Of a DNA stretch of 64,000 nt, positions 10,388 to 19,729 are shown piece by piece. The DNA comes from Sphingomonas faeni (GTDB taxonomy: Bacteria > Pseudomonadota > Alphaproteobacteria > Sphingomonadales > Sphingomonadaceae): positions 568,001 through 632,000 of the forward strand of contig NZ_JAUSZF010000001.1 of assembly GCF_030817315.1 (NCBI RefSeq), written 5' to 3'. How positions within the stretch are numbered: the stretch's first letter is position 1; every line of letters begins with the position of its first letter. The notes below the pieces were generated by a model that worked only from the letters and a program-made list of their open reading frames with translations, was not told where the DNA came from and searched no databases. Both the position numbers and the translations under genes were made by a program.

Positions 10388-12528
10388 CCGCGGTGCTCGC
10401 CGCGGCGCCGGTGATGGCGATCGACAGCTGGCTGGAATTGTTCGGGCGGGTGGCGCGGCATTACAGGCTGCCGGTGTCCGAACAGCGCGCGCGTTTGGCC
10501 GTGCAATGGGATCTGGGCGGCGACGACGAGACCCGCATCCGCACGCTCGGTCGCGCGACCGGCCTGACCGTGCGGTTCGATACGCCGCGCGCGGTACGCC
10601 TGACGAGCTGGCGACTGCCCGCGATCGTGCGCTTTGCCGATGGCGAGATCGCGTTGATCGAGGGGATCGATGCCGACGACCAGGTCCGGCTGACGCTGCC
10701 CGGCGACCGTGGCGGCCAGACCCGGCTGACGCTCGCGGAACTGATGGAGTCGGCGACCGGGTTCGTCATTCCACGTCCGTCCCGTTCCGCGCCCGACATG
10801 CGCGTCGATACGTATATCCGTCCGTTCCAGGATCACTGGCTGCGGCAGATCCTGATGCGCGATGCACCGTCCTACGGGCACGTCATGGTCGCGTCGGTGG
10901 TGACCAACTGCCTCGGGCTCGCGGGCGTGCTGTTCTCGATGCAGGTCTATGACCGGGTCGTACCGGCGGGGTCGATCCCGACGCTGACCATCCTGTTCGT
11001 CGGCGTGCTGATCGCGATCGGCTTCGACTTCGTGCTGCGACGGCTGCGCACCAACATCGTCGACGTGCTCGGCAAGCGCGCCGACCTGCGCATCTCGGAC
11101 CGGGTGTTCGGGCATGCCCTGCGCGTCCGCAACCGCGCACGGCCGGCGTCGACCGGCACGTTCATCTCGCAGCTCCGCGATCTGGATCAGGTGCGCGACA
11201 TGCTGACCTCGACCACGGTCGCGACGGTCGCGGACATGCCCTTCTTCCTGCTGTTCCTCGCGGTGCTCTGGTACATCGGCGGTGCGTTGGCCCTGGTGCC
11301 GCTGGGCGCGCTGGTCCTGCTGCTGCTGCCGGGGCTGCTCGCGCAACGCCGCCTGCGGGTGCTCGCGACCGAATCGATGCGCGAATCCTCGCTCCGCAAC
11401 GCGATGCTCGTCGAGGCGGTGCAGGGGATCGAGGATATCAAGGCGCTCCAGGCCGAGGAACGCTTTCACCACCAGTGGAACCACTACAACGCGGTCGCCG
11501 GCGAGGCGCAGCTACGGTTGCGCGGCGTCACCAACGGTCTCTCGGTATGGACGCAGAGCGTGCAGAACGGGGTCTATGCCGCGATCATCTTCGTCGGTGC
11601 GCCGCTGGTGATCGCCGGCGACATCACGACCGGCGTGCTCGTCGCCACCTCGATCCTCGGCTCGCGGATGATGGCACCGATGGCGCAGGTCACGCAGCTG
11701 CTCGGCCGGTTGCAGCATGCGCGCGTCGCGATGGGCAGCCTCAACCAGATCATGGCACTGCCCGTCGACAGCGCGGACGGCGACCACCGTATCCCGTTGC
11801 CGGCCGTGACCGGCGACTTCACGATCCGGTCCGGCGTGTTCACCTACGCCGATCCCAACGCCCCGCCGGCGCTGTCGGTCGCCAGTCTCGACATCGCCGC
11901 GGGTGAGCGCATCGCGCTGCTCGGGCGCAACGGCGCGGGCAAGTCCACGCTGTTGCAGGGCCTGTCGGGCATGCTCCAGCCGGTGTCGGGCGAAGTCCTG
12001 CTCGACGGGCTTGCGTTGCACCAGATCGACCCGGCCGACGTGCGCCGCGACATCGGCCTGCTGACGCAGAACAGCCGGTTATTCCACGGCACGCTGCGCG
12101 AGAACTTGACGCTCGGTGCACCGTCCGCGTCCGATGCGGAGATCGTCGAGATCCTCGCGATGGTCGGCGCCGAGGGCATGGTCCGCTGGCTGCGCGATGG
12201 GCTCGGCCATGTCGTGCAGGAAGGCGGGCTCGGCCTGTCGGGTGGGCAGGTCCAGGCGTTGCTGCTCGCACGGCTGCTGCTGCGGCAACCGATGGTCGCT
12301 CTGCTCGACGAGCCGACCGCGTCGATGGACGAGGGTGCCGAGCGTCACTTCATCGAGCGGCTCGGGCATTGGAGCCGGACGCGGACGATCGTAGTCGCCA
12401 CGCACCGGATGCGGATGCTCGACATCGTCGACCGCATCATCGTCATCGACAACGGCAGGATCATTCTCGACGGGCCCAAGGATCAGGTGCTCGCGACGAT
12501 GCGCGGAACGCGGAGTGCTGCGGCATGA
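10384..12528 (+). CDS. Type I secretion ABC exporter (LapB/HlyB-like permease-ATPase)
   Basis: The 714-residue protein has an N-terminal C39-peptidase-like region (about 10-130) without an evident catalytic Cys/His pair, as in exporters of RTX and Lap-type substrates. A transmembrane domain follows (about 150-430), then a nucleotide-binding domain with Walker A GRNGAGKS (lysine near 520), signature LSGGQ (near 618) and Walker B ending LLDEPT. It is the inner-membrane motor of the secretion system. The start is a GTG overlapping the TolC-like stop codon by 4 bp; the end overlaps the adaptor gene by 4 bp. Substrate assignment to the neighbouring adhesin is by context. Confidence 0.92.
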   Translation: MTAVLAAAPVMAIDSWLELFGRVARHYRLPVSEQRARLAVQWDLGGDDETRIRTLGRATGLTVRFDTPRAVRLTSWRLPAIVRFADGEIALIEGIDADDQVRLTLPGDRGGQTRLTLAELMESATGFVIPRPSRSAPDMRVDTYIRPFQDHWLRQILMRDAPSYGHVMVASVVTNCLGLAGVLFSMQVYDRVVPAGSIPTLTILFVGVLIAIGFDFVLRRLRTNIVDVLGKRADLRISDRVFGHALRVRNRARPASTGTFISQLRDLDQVRDMLTSTTVATVADMPFFLLFLAVLWYIGGALALVPLGALVLLLLPGLLAQRRLRVLATESMRESSLRNAMLVEAVQGIEDIKALQAEERFHHQWNHYNAVAGEAQLRLRGVTNGLSVWTQSVQNGVYAAIIFVGAPLVIAGDITTGVLVATSILGSRMMAPMAQVTQLLGRLQHARVAMGSLNQIMALPVDSADGDHRIPLPAVTGDFTIRSGVFTYADPNAPPALSVASLDIAAGERIALLGRNGAGKSTLLQGLSGMLQPVSGEVLLDGLALHQIDPADVRRDIGLLTQNSRLFHGTLRENLTLGAPSASDAEIVEILAMVGAEGMVRWLRDGLGHVVQEGGLGLSGGQVQALLLARLLLRQPMVALLDEPTASMDEGAERHFIERLGHWSRTRTIVVATHRMRMLDIVDRIIVIDNGRIILDGPKDQVLATMRGTRSAAA

Positions 12529-13712
12529 CCACCATCACGGCCGAAGACGACCATCTGTTCGGCGGCGAAGGCGAGGCGCGGCTGGCTTCGGCCACGCGTC
12601 TCGTCTGGGTACTCGCGGCAATGTTCGCAGCGGCGCTGATCTGGGCATGGCTTGCCGATCTCGACGAAGTGGCGACCGGGGAGGCGCGCGTCGTGCCAAC
12701 CAGCCGCGAACAGGTGCTGCAATCGCTCGAGGGCGGTATCCTCGCCAAGATGCTCGTGCGGCAGGACGACATCGTCAAGCCGGGGCAGTTGCTCGCCCAG
12801 CTGGACCCGACCCAGGCGGGCTCGACCATGGACGAAAGCGCCGCGAAATACCGTGCCGCGCTCGCCAGTGCGGCACGGCTGCGCGCGGAGGCGAACGGCA
12901 CCCCGCTGGAGTTCCCGGGCGAGTTGGCGCGCTATCCCGACCTCAAGGCCGCGGAGACCCGATTGTACGACACGCGCCGCCGCAGCCTTCAGTCGTCGCT
13001 CGGCCTGATCGACCAGTCGCTCCAGTTGATCGGCCGCGAGGTCGCGATTGGCCAGTCGCTGATTGCTGTCGGGGCCGCCAGCAACGTCGAGGTCCTCCGC
13101 CTGCAACGCCAGCGCGCCGACCTGGAACTCAAAAAGGCCGATCTCCGGTCGCAATACATGGTCGAGGCGCGACAGGATCTCGCCAAGGTCACCGAGCAGG
13201 TCGATTCGCTGGCGCCGGTGGTGCGTGGGCGGTCCGATACGTTCCAGCGCCTGACGCTGCGCTCGCCGGTGCGCGGGGTGGTGAAGAATATCGAGATTTC
13301 GACGATCGGCGGCGTCGTGCCCCCGAACGGCAAGATCATGGAGATCGTCCCGCTCGACGAACGCCTGCTGGTCGAGGCGCGGATCCAGCCGCGCGACATC
13401 GCCTTCATCCGCCCCGGCCAGCATGCGAGCGTGAAGGTCACCGCCTATGACTATTCGGTCTATGGCGGGCTTGAGGGGACGGTGACAAGCATCTCGCCGG
13501 ACACGATCCGGGATGAGGTGAAGCCCGACATCCTCTATTACCGGGTGTTCGTGCAGACCAAGGCGGACTCGCTGACCAACAAGTCCGGGCGCACGTTCCC
13601 GATCACGCCAGGCATGGTCGCGACCGTCGACATCCACACCGGCAGCAAGACCGTCCTCCAATATCTGCTCAAGCCGCTCAATCGCGCGCAGGAAGCGCTG
13701 AGGGAACGATGA
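12525..13712 (+). CDS. HlyD-family membrane fusion protein of the type I secretion system
   Basis: The 395-residue protein has a short cytoplasmic N-terminus, one membrane segment (about 27-45), a lipoyl-like half motif near EGGILAKMLV, a long coiled coil (about 150-240) and a C-terminal beta-barrel with the segment RSPVRGVVKN. It links the ABC exporter to the TolC-like channel in the periplasm. I start it at ATG 12525, in a 4-bp overlap with the exporter stop, because the longer open frame upstream is only an out-of-frame read of the exporter gene. Confidence 0.92.
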   Translation: MTTITAEDDHLFGGEGEARLASATRLVWVLAAMFAAALIWAWLADLDEVATGEARVVPTSREQVLQSLEGGILAKMLVRQDDIVKPGQLLAQLDPTQAGSTMDESAAKYRAALASAARLRAEANGTPLEFPGELARYPDLKAAETRLYDTRRRSLQSSLGLIDQSLQLIGREVAIGQSLIAVGAASNVEVLRLQRQRADLELKKADLRSQYMVEARQDLAKVTEQVDSLAPVVRGRSDTFQRLTLRSPVRGVVKNIEISTIGGVVPPNGKIMEIVPLDERLLVEARIQPRDIAFIRPGQHASVKVTAYDYSVYGGLEGTVTSISPDTIRDEVKPDILYYRVFVQTKADSLTNKSGRTFPITPGMVATVDIHTGSKTVLQYLLKPLNRAQEALRER

Positions 13713-14191
13713 GCACGTCGCGTTCCAACGGTGCGGTCGATCTCGCGGCGCGGCGGGACAGGGCGGCGGGAATCGTCCCGGTCTCGCCGGCGCTTCTCGC
13801 TCGGGCGCGTCAGGCGCGTCGGTTGCGCGCGACGATGAGCGCATTCCTGCCGCGCGATCTGTTGGTCGATCCTGCCTGGGACATGATGATCGACCTGTTC
13901 ATCGCAGTCGCGACGGGTGAGCGGTTGCACGTCAAGGACCTGATCCTGATGTCGGGGGAGAGCGCTGCCAGCGCGATGCGACGGATCGATCGTCTCCAGG
14001 AGGCGGCGTTGCTGGTGCGCCATCCCGACCCGACCGATCACCGCCGCGTCCATATCGGGATCACGGCGAAGGGGCAGGCGGCGATGGCCGCGATGCTGGA
14101 TCACCTATTCGACGCCAACGCCGAGACCCCGCTGCGCCCGGTCGAACCACAATCCTACTTCCCCGCCTTGGGAAAGTTGTCATCGAAATGA
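13709..14191 (+). CDS. MarR-like winged-helix regulator in the secretion operon
   Basis: A 160-residue protein with a basic N-terminal segment and a C-terminal winged-helix pattern: a recognition-type helix around SAASAMRRIDRLQEAALL and a wing around HPDPTDHRRVHIGITAKG, which is typical of MarR-type proteins. It overlaps the HlyD gene by 4 bp and is the last gene of the run, so it is made together with the secretion machinery. It may regulate this operon or the adhesin gene; the ligand is unknown. The MarR assignment is by motif only. Confidence 0.75.
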   Translation: MSTSRSNGAVDLAARRDRAAGIVPVSPALLARARQARRLRATMSAFLPRDLLVDPAWDMMIDLFIAVATGERLHVKDLILMSGESAASAMRRIDRLQEAALLVRHPDPTDHRRVHIGITAKGQAAMAAMLDHLFDANAETPLRPVEPQSYFPALGKLSSK

Positions 14192-14297
14192 GCGAGCTTG
14201 ATATGGCGAAACACCGACGGTCGAACGGCCGAGATGCACTCACCGGAGTGCGGGTGCGGCGAACCGCCTAATACCAAATTCTACATGGTTTTGGCGC

Positions 14298-14373
14298 TGG
14301 TGGAGCCGAGGGGAATCGAACCCCTGACCTCTGCAGTGCGATTGCAGCGCTCTCCCATCTGAGCTACGGCCCC
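14298..14373 (-). tRNA. tRNA-Ala (anticodon CGC), CCA encoded
   Basis: On the minus strand the sequence folds as a full cloverleaf. The acceptor stem is GGGGCCG/CGGCTCC (one G-T pair), the D-loop GTAGCTCAGATGGGAGAGC, the anticodon stem CTGCA/TGCAG with loop ATCGCAC (CGC), and the T-arm contains GGTTCGATTCC. The 3' CCA is encoded at 14298-14300. It decodes GCG. Confidence 0.95.
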
Positions 14374-14515
14374 GCGCGGTCGGCCGCAGGCCGTGATTGG
14401 CGGTTTAGCGGCTCGATTTGTGGGTTGCAACCGGTTGGTGAAGCTAGCCCGACCAACGCCTGCATGTCGTCGCGAACCAGCGTCGTGTCGCCGCCATGCC
14501 TCTGCAAACCCAGGA

Positions 14516-14553
14516 ACATTCCGCGCTTTTGGCATTTGTAATCTTCGGAATGT
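14516..14553. promoter_or_regulatory. Inverted repeat upstream of the DUF2171 gene
   Basis: ACATTCCG (14516-14523) and CGGAATGT (14546-14553) are perfect inverted copies 22 bases apart in the otherwise non-coding 250-bp leader between tRNA-Ala and the DUF2171 gene. It could be a regulator site or a leader hairpin. There is no family match I can name. Confidence 0.3.
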
Positions 14554-14621
14554 ACGGGCCCGCGATCGACCAAAACGATCGACGGGGCCGGCAGCCGCAG
14601 GACAGCAATTAGGAGGTTCCT

Positions 14622-15947
14622 ATGGTCTACGAACGCAATACCCGAGATCGTCAATCGGGCGACTATTACGGTCGGCCGAACTCGCAGGATTACGGTCGCG
14701 ATTTCCGTTCCGACGGTGGCGATTACGGCCGATCCAGCGCGCGCGATTACGCAGCCGCCGGTGAGTTCGGTCGCGACTATCAAGGGCGCGACGACCAGAG
14801 GGGCCGTGGTCAATATGGTCGCGATCAATATCGCGGCGAGCAGAACCGCGATCAGGGCGACCGCGACTATTACGGCGGTCACAACGATCGCCAGCAGCCG
14901 TCGGGCGGCGATCGCTATGGGCAGTCGCGTTACGGCCAGGGCTCGAGCCAGAATTACGGCCAGCAGGGCTATGGTCGCCATGACTCGGAGCAGCAGCGTT
15001 ATGGCCGGCGCAGTCAGGGCTCGGGCGATACCGAATACCACGGTAGCTACGCGTCGGACGGTCGCCGTTTCCAGGACGTCGGTTCCAACCGTCACGCAGA
15101 CGACGACAACCGTAATACATCGTACGGCGACCACCGTAACACGTCGCGCGGCGACAACCGTGGCTATGGTCGCCAGCCGCAGGGCTACGACTATGACGAT
15201 CGTGGGTTCATCGCGCGCGCGGGTGACGAGGTCCGTTCGTGGTTCGGTGACGACGAGGCCGAGGGTCGCCGCAAGGCCGATGCCCGCTATGACGATCGTT
15301 CCTATGGCAGCGGGGAGAACCGCGCGTTCGGCAACCGCTCGTCGAACACGCACGACGACCATTATCATAGCTGGCGCAGCACGCAGATCGCGGCGCTCGA
15401 CCGCGACTATGACGAGTATCGCAACGAGAACCGTTCCAAGTTCGAGAACGAGTTTTCGTCATGGCGCACCGAGCGCCAGGGCCAGCGCAGTTCGCTGTCG
15501 CAGGTCGCCGAGCATATGGAAGTCGTCGGTTCGGACGGCAGCCATGTCGGTACGGTCGACAAGGTGAAGGGTGACCGCATCCTGCTGACCAAGAACGACA
15601 GGGATGCGGGTGGCGTCCATCACTCGATCCCGTCGCGCTGGATCAAGACCGTCGACGGCAAAGTGACGCTGTCGAAGTCGGCCGACGAAGCCAAGGCGGC
15701 GTGGAAAGAGGAAGAGCGCAACTCGGCCATGTTCGATTATGGTGATCGTACGGGCGGTGATCGCACGGGTGGCGATCGTACCGGCGGTGACAAGAAGGAT
15801 GCCGGCACCACCGGTTACGGCTCGACCACGCAGGCGGGCAGCTCGACAACCGGTACGGCATCGACCACCGGCACGACGACCCCGGGTTCGACGACTACTG
15901 GTACGACGTCGGACACGCTCGGCAAGTCCGGTTCGACCACGTACTAA
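14622..15947 (+). CDS. DUF2171/SWFGD-motif stress-type protein with Gly/Tyr/Asp-rich N-terminus
   Basis: The 441-residue protein begins with a long low-complexity region rich in Tyr, Gly, Arg, Asp and Gln (about 1-190). The SWFGDDEAEGRRKA motif follows, then a DUF2171 PRC-barrel-like domain (about 285-350, LSQVAEHMEVVGSDG), a triplicated DRTGG repeat and a Ser/Thr/Gly tail. Such proteins are common in sphingomonads; the DUF2171 part resembles PRC-barrel domains and the function is not known. A perfect AGGAGG at 14610-14615 supports ATG 14622. The gene is monocistronic and is followed by a clear terminator. Confidence 0.8.
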   Translation: MVYERNTRDRQSGDYYGRPNSQDYGRDFRSDGGDYGRSSARDYAAAGEFGRDYQGRDDQRGRGQYGRDQYRGEQNRDQGDRDYYGGHNDRQQPSGGDRYGQSRYGQGSSQNYGQQGYGRHDSEQQRYGRRSQGSGDTEYHGSYASDGRRFQDVGSNRHADDDNRNTSYGDHRNTSRGDNRGYGRQPQGYDYDDRGFIARAGDEVRSWFGDDEAEGRRKADARYDDRSYGSGENRAFGNRSSNTHDDHYHSWRSTQIAALDRDYDEYRNENRSKFENEFSSWRTERQGQRSSLSQVAEHMEVVGSDGSHVGTVDKVKGDRILLTKNDRDAGGVHHSIPSRWIKTVDGKVTLSKSADEAKAAWKEEERNSAMFDYGDRTGGDRTGGDRTGGDKKDAGTTGYGSTTQAGSSTTGTASTTGTTTPGSTTTGTTSDTLGKSGSTTY

Positions 15948-15993
15948 CCGTCTGAGAGCATTGGCTGCCGTTGCATGACGTCAGCCGACAATG

Positions 15994-16022
15994 AGCCCGG
16001 GCGGCAACGTCCGGGCTTTTTT
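15994..16022 (+). terminator. Rho-independent terminator after the DUF2171 gene
   Basis: AGCCCGGGC pairs with GTCCGGGCT (9 bp with one G-T pair, loop GGCAAC) and is followed by a T-run. It ends transcription before the MDR reductase gene. Confidence 0.85.
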
Positions 16023-16088
16023 GCGGGTTGCGCTGCGGTCACGTTTCGCCATACCCGCAACACGAATAATCAACACAGGAGCAAGTTT

Positions 16089-17078
16089 ATGGCCCGTGCA
16101 TGGAGCCTTAAGGCACGTCCGCAAGGCATGCCGAAGCATACCGACTTCGCCATGATCGATCTCGACCAGTCTGCGCTTGGCGCCGGCGAGGTGCGTATCG
16201 CCAACCGCTGGCTGTCGGTCGATCCGTACATGCGCGGGCGGATGAACGACGTGAAAAGCTATGTCCCGCCTTTCGCGCTGGGCGAGGCGATGCAGGGCGG
16301 CGCGGTCGGCGAAGTGGTCGAGAGCAACGACGACGGCATCAAGGTCGGCGACATGGTGCTGCACATGGCAGGCTGGCGCGACGAGGCGGTCGTGCCCGCC
16401 GCGCAGGTGCAGAAGCTGCCCGCGCTCGACGTGCCGCCACAGGCGTTTCTCGGGCAGCTCGGCATGCCGGGGATGACCGGGTATTTCGGTCTGCTCCAGG
16501 TTGCCGAGGCGAAGGCGGGCGACACGGTGTTCGTGTCGGCAGCGGCGGGCGCGGTCGGGTCTACCGTCGTCCAGGTCGCGAAGGCCAAGGGCATGACGGT
16601 GATCGGCTCGGCCGGCGGCGCGGAGAAATGCGCTTGGGTGAAGTCGCTCGGGGCCGATGCGGTGATCGACTATAAGGGCGACGTGCCGGTGGTGAAGGCG
16701 CTCGGTCAGGCCGCGCCGAAGGGCATCGACGTGTATTTCGACAACGTCGGCGGCGAGCATCTCGACGCGGCACTGGCACATGCGAATATGCATGCGCGGT
16801 TCGCGGTGTGCGGGATGATCGATGTGTACAACAGCGGGGCGGCGACGCAGTTGAAGTATCTCGCGCGGTTGATCGGTAACCGCATCCAGATCCGCGGGTT
16901 CATCGTCAGCGATTTCATCAGCCGAGCTGAGGAGTTCTACAAGGACATGGGCGGGATGCTGGCGGCGGGTACGCTGAAGCGGCAGGAGACGGTGCACGAG
17001 GGGCTCGAGACGATGCCCGATGCGTTTCTGGGGCTGTTCTCGGGCGGGAATACGGGGAAGATGCTCGTCAAGGTTTGA
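16089..17078 (+). CDS. NADP-dependent MDR-family oxidoreductase (curcumin/alkenal reductase-like)
   Basis: The 329-residue protein is a zinc-free medium-chain dehydrogenase/reductase. It has the family N-terminus with the segment VDPYMRGRM, the NADP-binding loop SAAAGAVGSTVVQVAK, and the segment DVYFDNVGGEHLDAAL. Relatives reduce activated C=C bonds of alkenals or curcumin-like compounds with NADPH; the substrate here is unknown. I chose ATG 16089 because AGGAG lies 7 bases upstream, although the frame stays open further upstream through the preceding terminator. Confidence 0.88.
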   Translation: MARAWSLKARPQGMPKHTDFAMIDLDQSALGAGEVRIANRWLSVDPYMRGRMNDVKSYVPPFALGEAMQGGAVGEVVESNDDGIKVGDMVLHMAGWRDEAVVPAAQVQKLPALDVPPQAFLGQLGMPGMTGYFGLLQVAEAKAGDTVFVSAAAGAVGSTVVQVAKAKGMTVIGSAGGAEKCAWVKSLGADAVIDYKGDVPVVKALGQAAPKGIDVYFDNVGGEHLDAALAHANMHARFAVCGMIDVYNSGAATQLKYLARLIGNRIQIRGFIVSDFISRAEEFYKDMGGMLAAGTLKRQETVHEGLETMPDAFLGLFSGGNTGKMLVKV

Positions 17079-17105
17079 GCTAAACGTCTTCCATTCCAGC
17101 ACCTA

Positions 17106-17208
17106 CCCCCCCGGCGGAGGCCGGGGTCCAATTGGAAAGGTCGCGGTAACGGATCGTAACGCCCGTCATTGGCGGCCCCCAATTGGGCCCCGGCCTCCGC
17201 CGGGGGGA
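17106..17208. repeat. Palindromic element, family A (copy 1)
   Basis: The GC-rich arm CCCCGGCGGAGGCCGGGG is repeated in inverted orientation at the far end, around a centre containing TTGGAAAGGT and GGTAACG. It lies between two convergent genes. Copies 2-4 are at 23143, 29512 and 46855. Confidence 0.85.
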
Positions 17209-17256
17209 AGATGTGTGACTACTCAGGTTAGATGGCGCTCGAAGTGGTCGTCCGCC

Positions 17257-18225
17257 CTACAACCACTTCGCCTGCTTGAACTTCACGTAAAGCGCGGAAC
17301 ACACGACCGCGATCACACCCAGTACGACGAAATACCCGTATTCCGTCTTCAACTCGGGCATATTCTCGAAGTTCATGCCGTAGATCCCGGCGATCGCGGT
17401 CGGCACCGCCAAAATCGCGGCCCACGCTGCAAGCTGGCGGGTGATCGCGCCGGTGCGTTGCTGTTCCAGCAGGTTGCTGAATTCGAACACCGAAGTCAGC
17501 ACCTCGCGCAGGCCCTCGACCATCGTCTGCACCCGCCGCACGTGATCGAGCACGTCGCTAAAATACGGCTTCGCCTCGGTGTCGATGCAGGGAAGATCGA
17601 GGCGGACGATTTTGCCCGCGACCTCGCCCATCGGCCCGAGGATCCGCTGGAAGCGGATCATTTCTCGACGCAAGCCGAAAATCCGGACGATCTCGTCGCG
17701 GCCTAGGAACGCGTCGATGGTGCGTTGTTCCATGGCGAGCACCTCGTCCTCGATGCTTTCCATGATCGGCAGGTAGCCGTCGACGACATAGTCGAGGATC
17801 GCGTGGAGGACATAGTCGACGCCGTTGATCAGCAAGGTCGGCGCGGCTTCGAGCTGTTCGCGGAGCGCCTTGTGCGACCGTGCGGAGCCGTGGCGGACGC
17901 TGATGATGTGGCTGTGGCCGACGAAGATCGCGGTTTCGCCGTACGCGATCTTGTCGTCCTCGAGTTGCGCCGTGCGCGCGACCACGAACAGCTGGTCGCC
18001 ATAGACGTCCACCTTGGGCAGTTGGTCCGCCTTGATCGCGTCCTCCACCGCCAGCGGGTGGAGGTTATACTGCTCCTTGAGCGTCCGCATCTCGGCGTCG
18101 GTCGGGTCGCAGATGCCGATCCAGACGAACTCCGACCGATCCGCGGGGCAATCGACTTTCTCGTCGATCGAGACCGCGCGGACGCGCTTGCCATGACGAT
18201 AGAGATACGCGGCGACGACCGTCAT
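17257..18225 (-). CDS. corA: CorA-family magnesium/divalent cation transporter
   Basis: The 322-residue protein has a large acidic cytoplasmic N-terminal domain and two C-terminal membrane helices. The diagnostic YGMNF motif lies in the loop after the first helix (near residue 285), followed by NMPEL. CorA channels form pentamers in the inner membrane and take up Mg2+ (also Co2+ or Ni2+). The C-terminus ends in a basic KFKQAKWL tail. The gene is downstream of the metNIQ operon on the same strand but about 40 bp away, so co-transcription is possible. Confidence 0.92.
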   Translation of the reverse strand: MTVVAAYLYRHGKRVRAVSIDEKVDCPADRSEFVWIGICDPTDAEMRTLKEQYNLHPLAVEDAIKADQLPKVDVYGDQLFVVARTAQLEDDKIAYGETAIFVGHSHIISVRHGSARSHKALREQLEAAPTLLINGVDYVLHAILDYVVDGYLPIMESIEDEVLAMEQRTIDAFLGRDEIVRIFGLRREMIRFQRILGPMGEVAGKIVRLDLPCIDTEAKPYFSDVLDHVRRVQTMVEGLREVLTSVFEFSNLLEQQRTGAITRQLAAWAAILAVPTAIAGIYGMNFENMPELKTEYGYFVVLGVIAVVCSALYVKFKQAKWL

Positions 18226-18263
18226 GGAGCCTCAAGGATTACGCTAACGAGGCCGCGCCGGTA

Positions 18264-19058
18264 TCAGAAGGCCGGGAGCACCGCACCCCGATAATGCTGC
18301 TCGATGAAGGTCTTGGTCGCCGGGCTGCGCAGCGCCGCGATCAGTTTCACGACGCGCGGGTCCTTCTCGCCACCGGGCAGGCCGACGACGAAATTGACGT
18401 AAGGGCTGTTCTTGTCCTCGATCGCGAGCGCGTCGCGGACCGGGTTGAGCTTCGCGTCGAGCGCGTAGTTGGTGTTGATCAGCGCGAGATCGACCTCGCC
18501 GAGCGTGCGGGGCAGGGTGGCGCCCTCCAGTTCCTTGAACTGCAGGTTCTTCGGGTTGGTTGCGATGTCGTTGAGGCTCGACAGTGGATTGGTCGGGTTC
18601 CTGAGCGTGATCAGCCCGGCCTTCTGGAGCAGCAACAGCGCGCGGCCGCCGTTGCTCGGCTCGTTCGGGATCGCGATGGTGGCGCCGTTCGGGATCTGCG
18701 CGATCGACTTCCACTTGCGCGAATAGGCGCCGAGCGGTTCGACATGGACGCCGGCATAGGTGACGAGATGCGTGCCGCGCGAGGCGTTGAACTGGTCGAG
18801 ATACGGCTTGGTCTCGAAATAGCTGACGTCGATCTGCTTCTGCTCGACCTGGAGGTTGGGCTGGACGTAGTCGTTGAAGACGCGGATCTGGAGGTCGACG
18901 CCTTCCTTCGCCAGCGTCGGCTTGATTGATTCGAGGATCTCGGCATGCGGCACCGCGGTCGCGGCGATCGTCAGCGTCTTGCCGTCATTGGTCTTGGCGC
19001 CTCCGCATGCGGCGAGCGCGAGCAGCGAGAACGAGGCGAGCAGGGTGCGACGGTTCAT
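18264..19058 (-). CDS. metQ: MetQ-type methionine-binding lipoprotein
   Basis: The 264-residue protein has a lipoprotein signal (MNRRTLLASFSLLALAAC, lipidated Cys18) and a NlpA/MetQ substrate-binding fold, with segments AVPHAEILE, YFETKPYLD and TIAIPNEPSNGGRALLLL. It captures methionine or a related sulfur compound for the MetNI importer. The start lies 8 bp after the metI stop codon. It is the last gene of a five-gene operon whose other members (flavin monooxygenase, ATP-grasp enzyme) suggest a substrate beyond plain methionine, but that is inference. Confidence 0.9.
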   Translation of the reverse strand: MNRRTLLASFSLLALAACGGAKTNDGKTLTIAATAVPHAEILESIKPTLAKEGVDLQIRVFNDYVQPNLQVEQKQIDVSYFETKPYLDQFNASRGTHLVTYAGVHVEPLGAYSRKWKSIAQIPNGATIAIPNEPSNGGRALLLLQKAGLITLRNPTNPLSSLNDIATNPKNLQFKELEGATLPRTLGEVDLALINTNYALDAKLNPVRDALAIEDKNSPYVNFVVGLPGGEKDPRVVKLIAALRSPATKTFIEQHYRGAVLPAF

Positions 19059-19066
19059 ACGAAATC

Positions 19067-19729
19067 CTAGCGGCGGGTGAAGTGGCGAGCGAGCGCGTCG
19101 CCGGCATATTGAATGATCTGGACGAGCACGACCAGCAACACGACGGTGACGACCATGACGTCGGTCTGGAAACGCTGATAGCCGAACCGGATCGCGAGGT
19201 CGCCGAGCCCACCCGCGCCGACGACGCCCGCCATCGCGGTGAACGAGACGAGCGCGACCGCGGTGACGGTGGCGCCGGCGATCAGTCCGGGCAGCGCCTC
19301 GGGGATCAGCGCGCCGGTGACGATCTGGCGCGTGGTGGCGCCCATCGCCTGCACCGCCTCGATCGTGGTGCGGTCGACTTCCTTGAGCGATCCCTCGACG
19401 AGGCGCGCGTAGAACGGCGCGGCTCCGACGACGAGCGGCGGGATCGCGCCAGCAACGCCTAGCGATGTGCCGACGAGCATGACGGTGAGGGGGATCATCA
19501 CGATCAGCAGGATGATGAACGGGACGGAGCGGAGGATGTTGACGATGACCCCCAGCACGACGTTGGCGGCGCGGTTCTGCGACAGGCGGCCCTGGCCGGT
19601 GAGGTAGAGCAGGACGCCGAGCGGAAGCCCGAACGCGATCGTCAGCACGAGCGACCCGCCGAGCATGATCAGCGTGTCGAGGCACGCCTGGCCGATGTCC
19701 GACCAGTCGATGTTGGCGAAGAAGCTCAT
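19067..19729 (-). CDS. metI: MetI-type ABC permease
   Basis: The 220-residue membrane protein has about five helices and the ABC-permease EAA-like loop ([20 protein letters not shown]). This is the MetI family signature arrangement. It forms the membrane channel of the MetNIQ importer. Its start codon overlaps the metN stop by 4 bp. Confidence 0.92.
   Translation of the reverse strand: MSFFANIDWSDIGQACLDTLIMLGGSLVLTIAFGLPLGVLLYLTGQGRLSQNRAANVVLGVIVNILRSVPFIILLIVMIPLTVMLVGTSLGVAGAIPPLVVGAAPFYARLVEGSLKEVDRTTIEAVQAMGATTRQIVTGALIPEALPGLIAGATVTAVALVSFTAMAGVVGAGGLGDLAIRFGYQRFQTDVMVVTVVLLVVLVQIIQYAGDALARHFTRR

Noticed and set aside
12369..12524. Extended N-terminus of the HlyD protein
   Set aside because: The extension is an out-of-frame read of the ABC exporter C-terminus; the 4-bp overlap start is far more likely.
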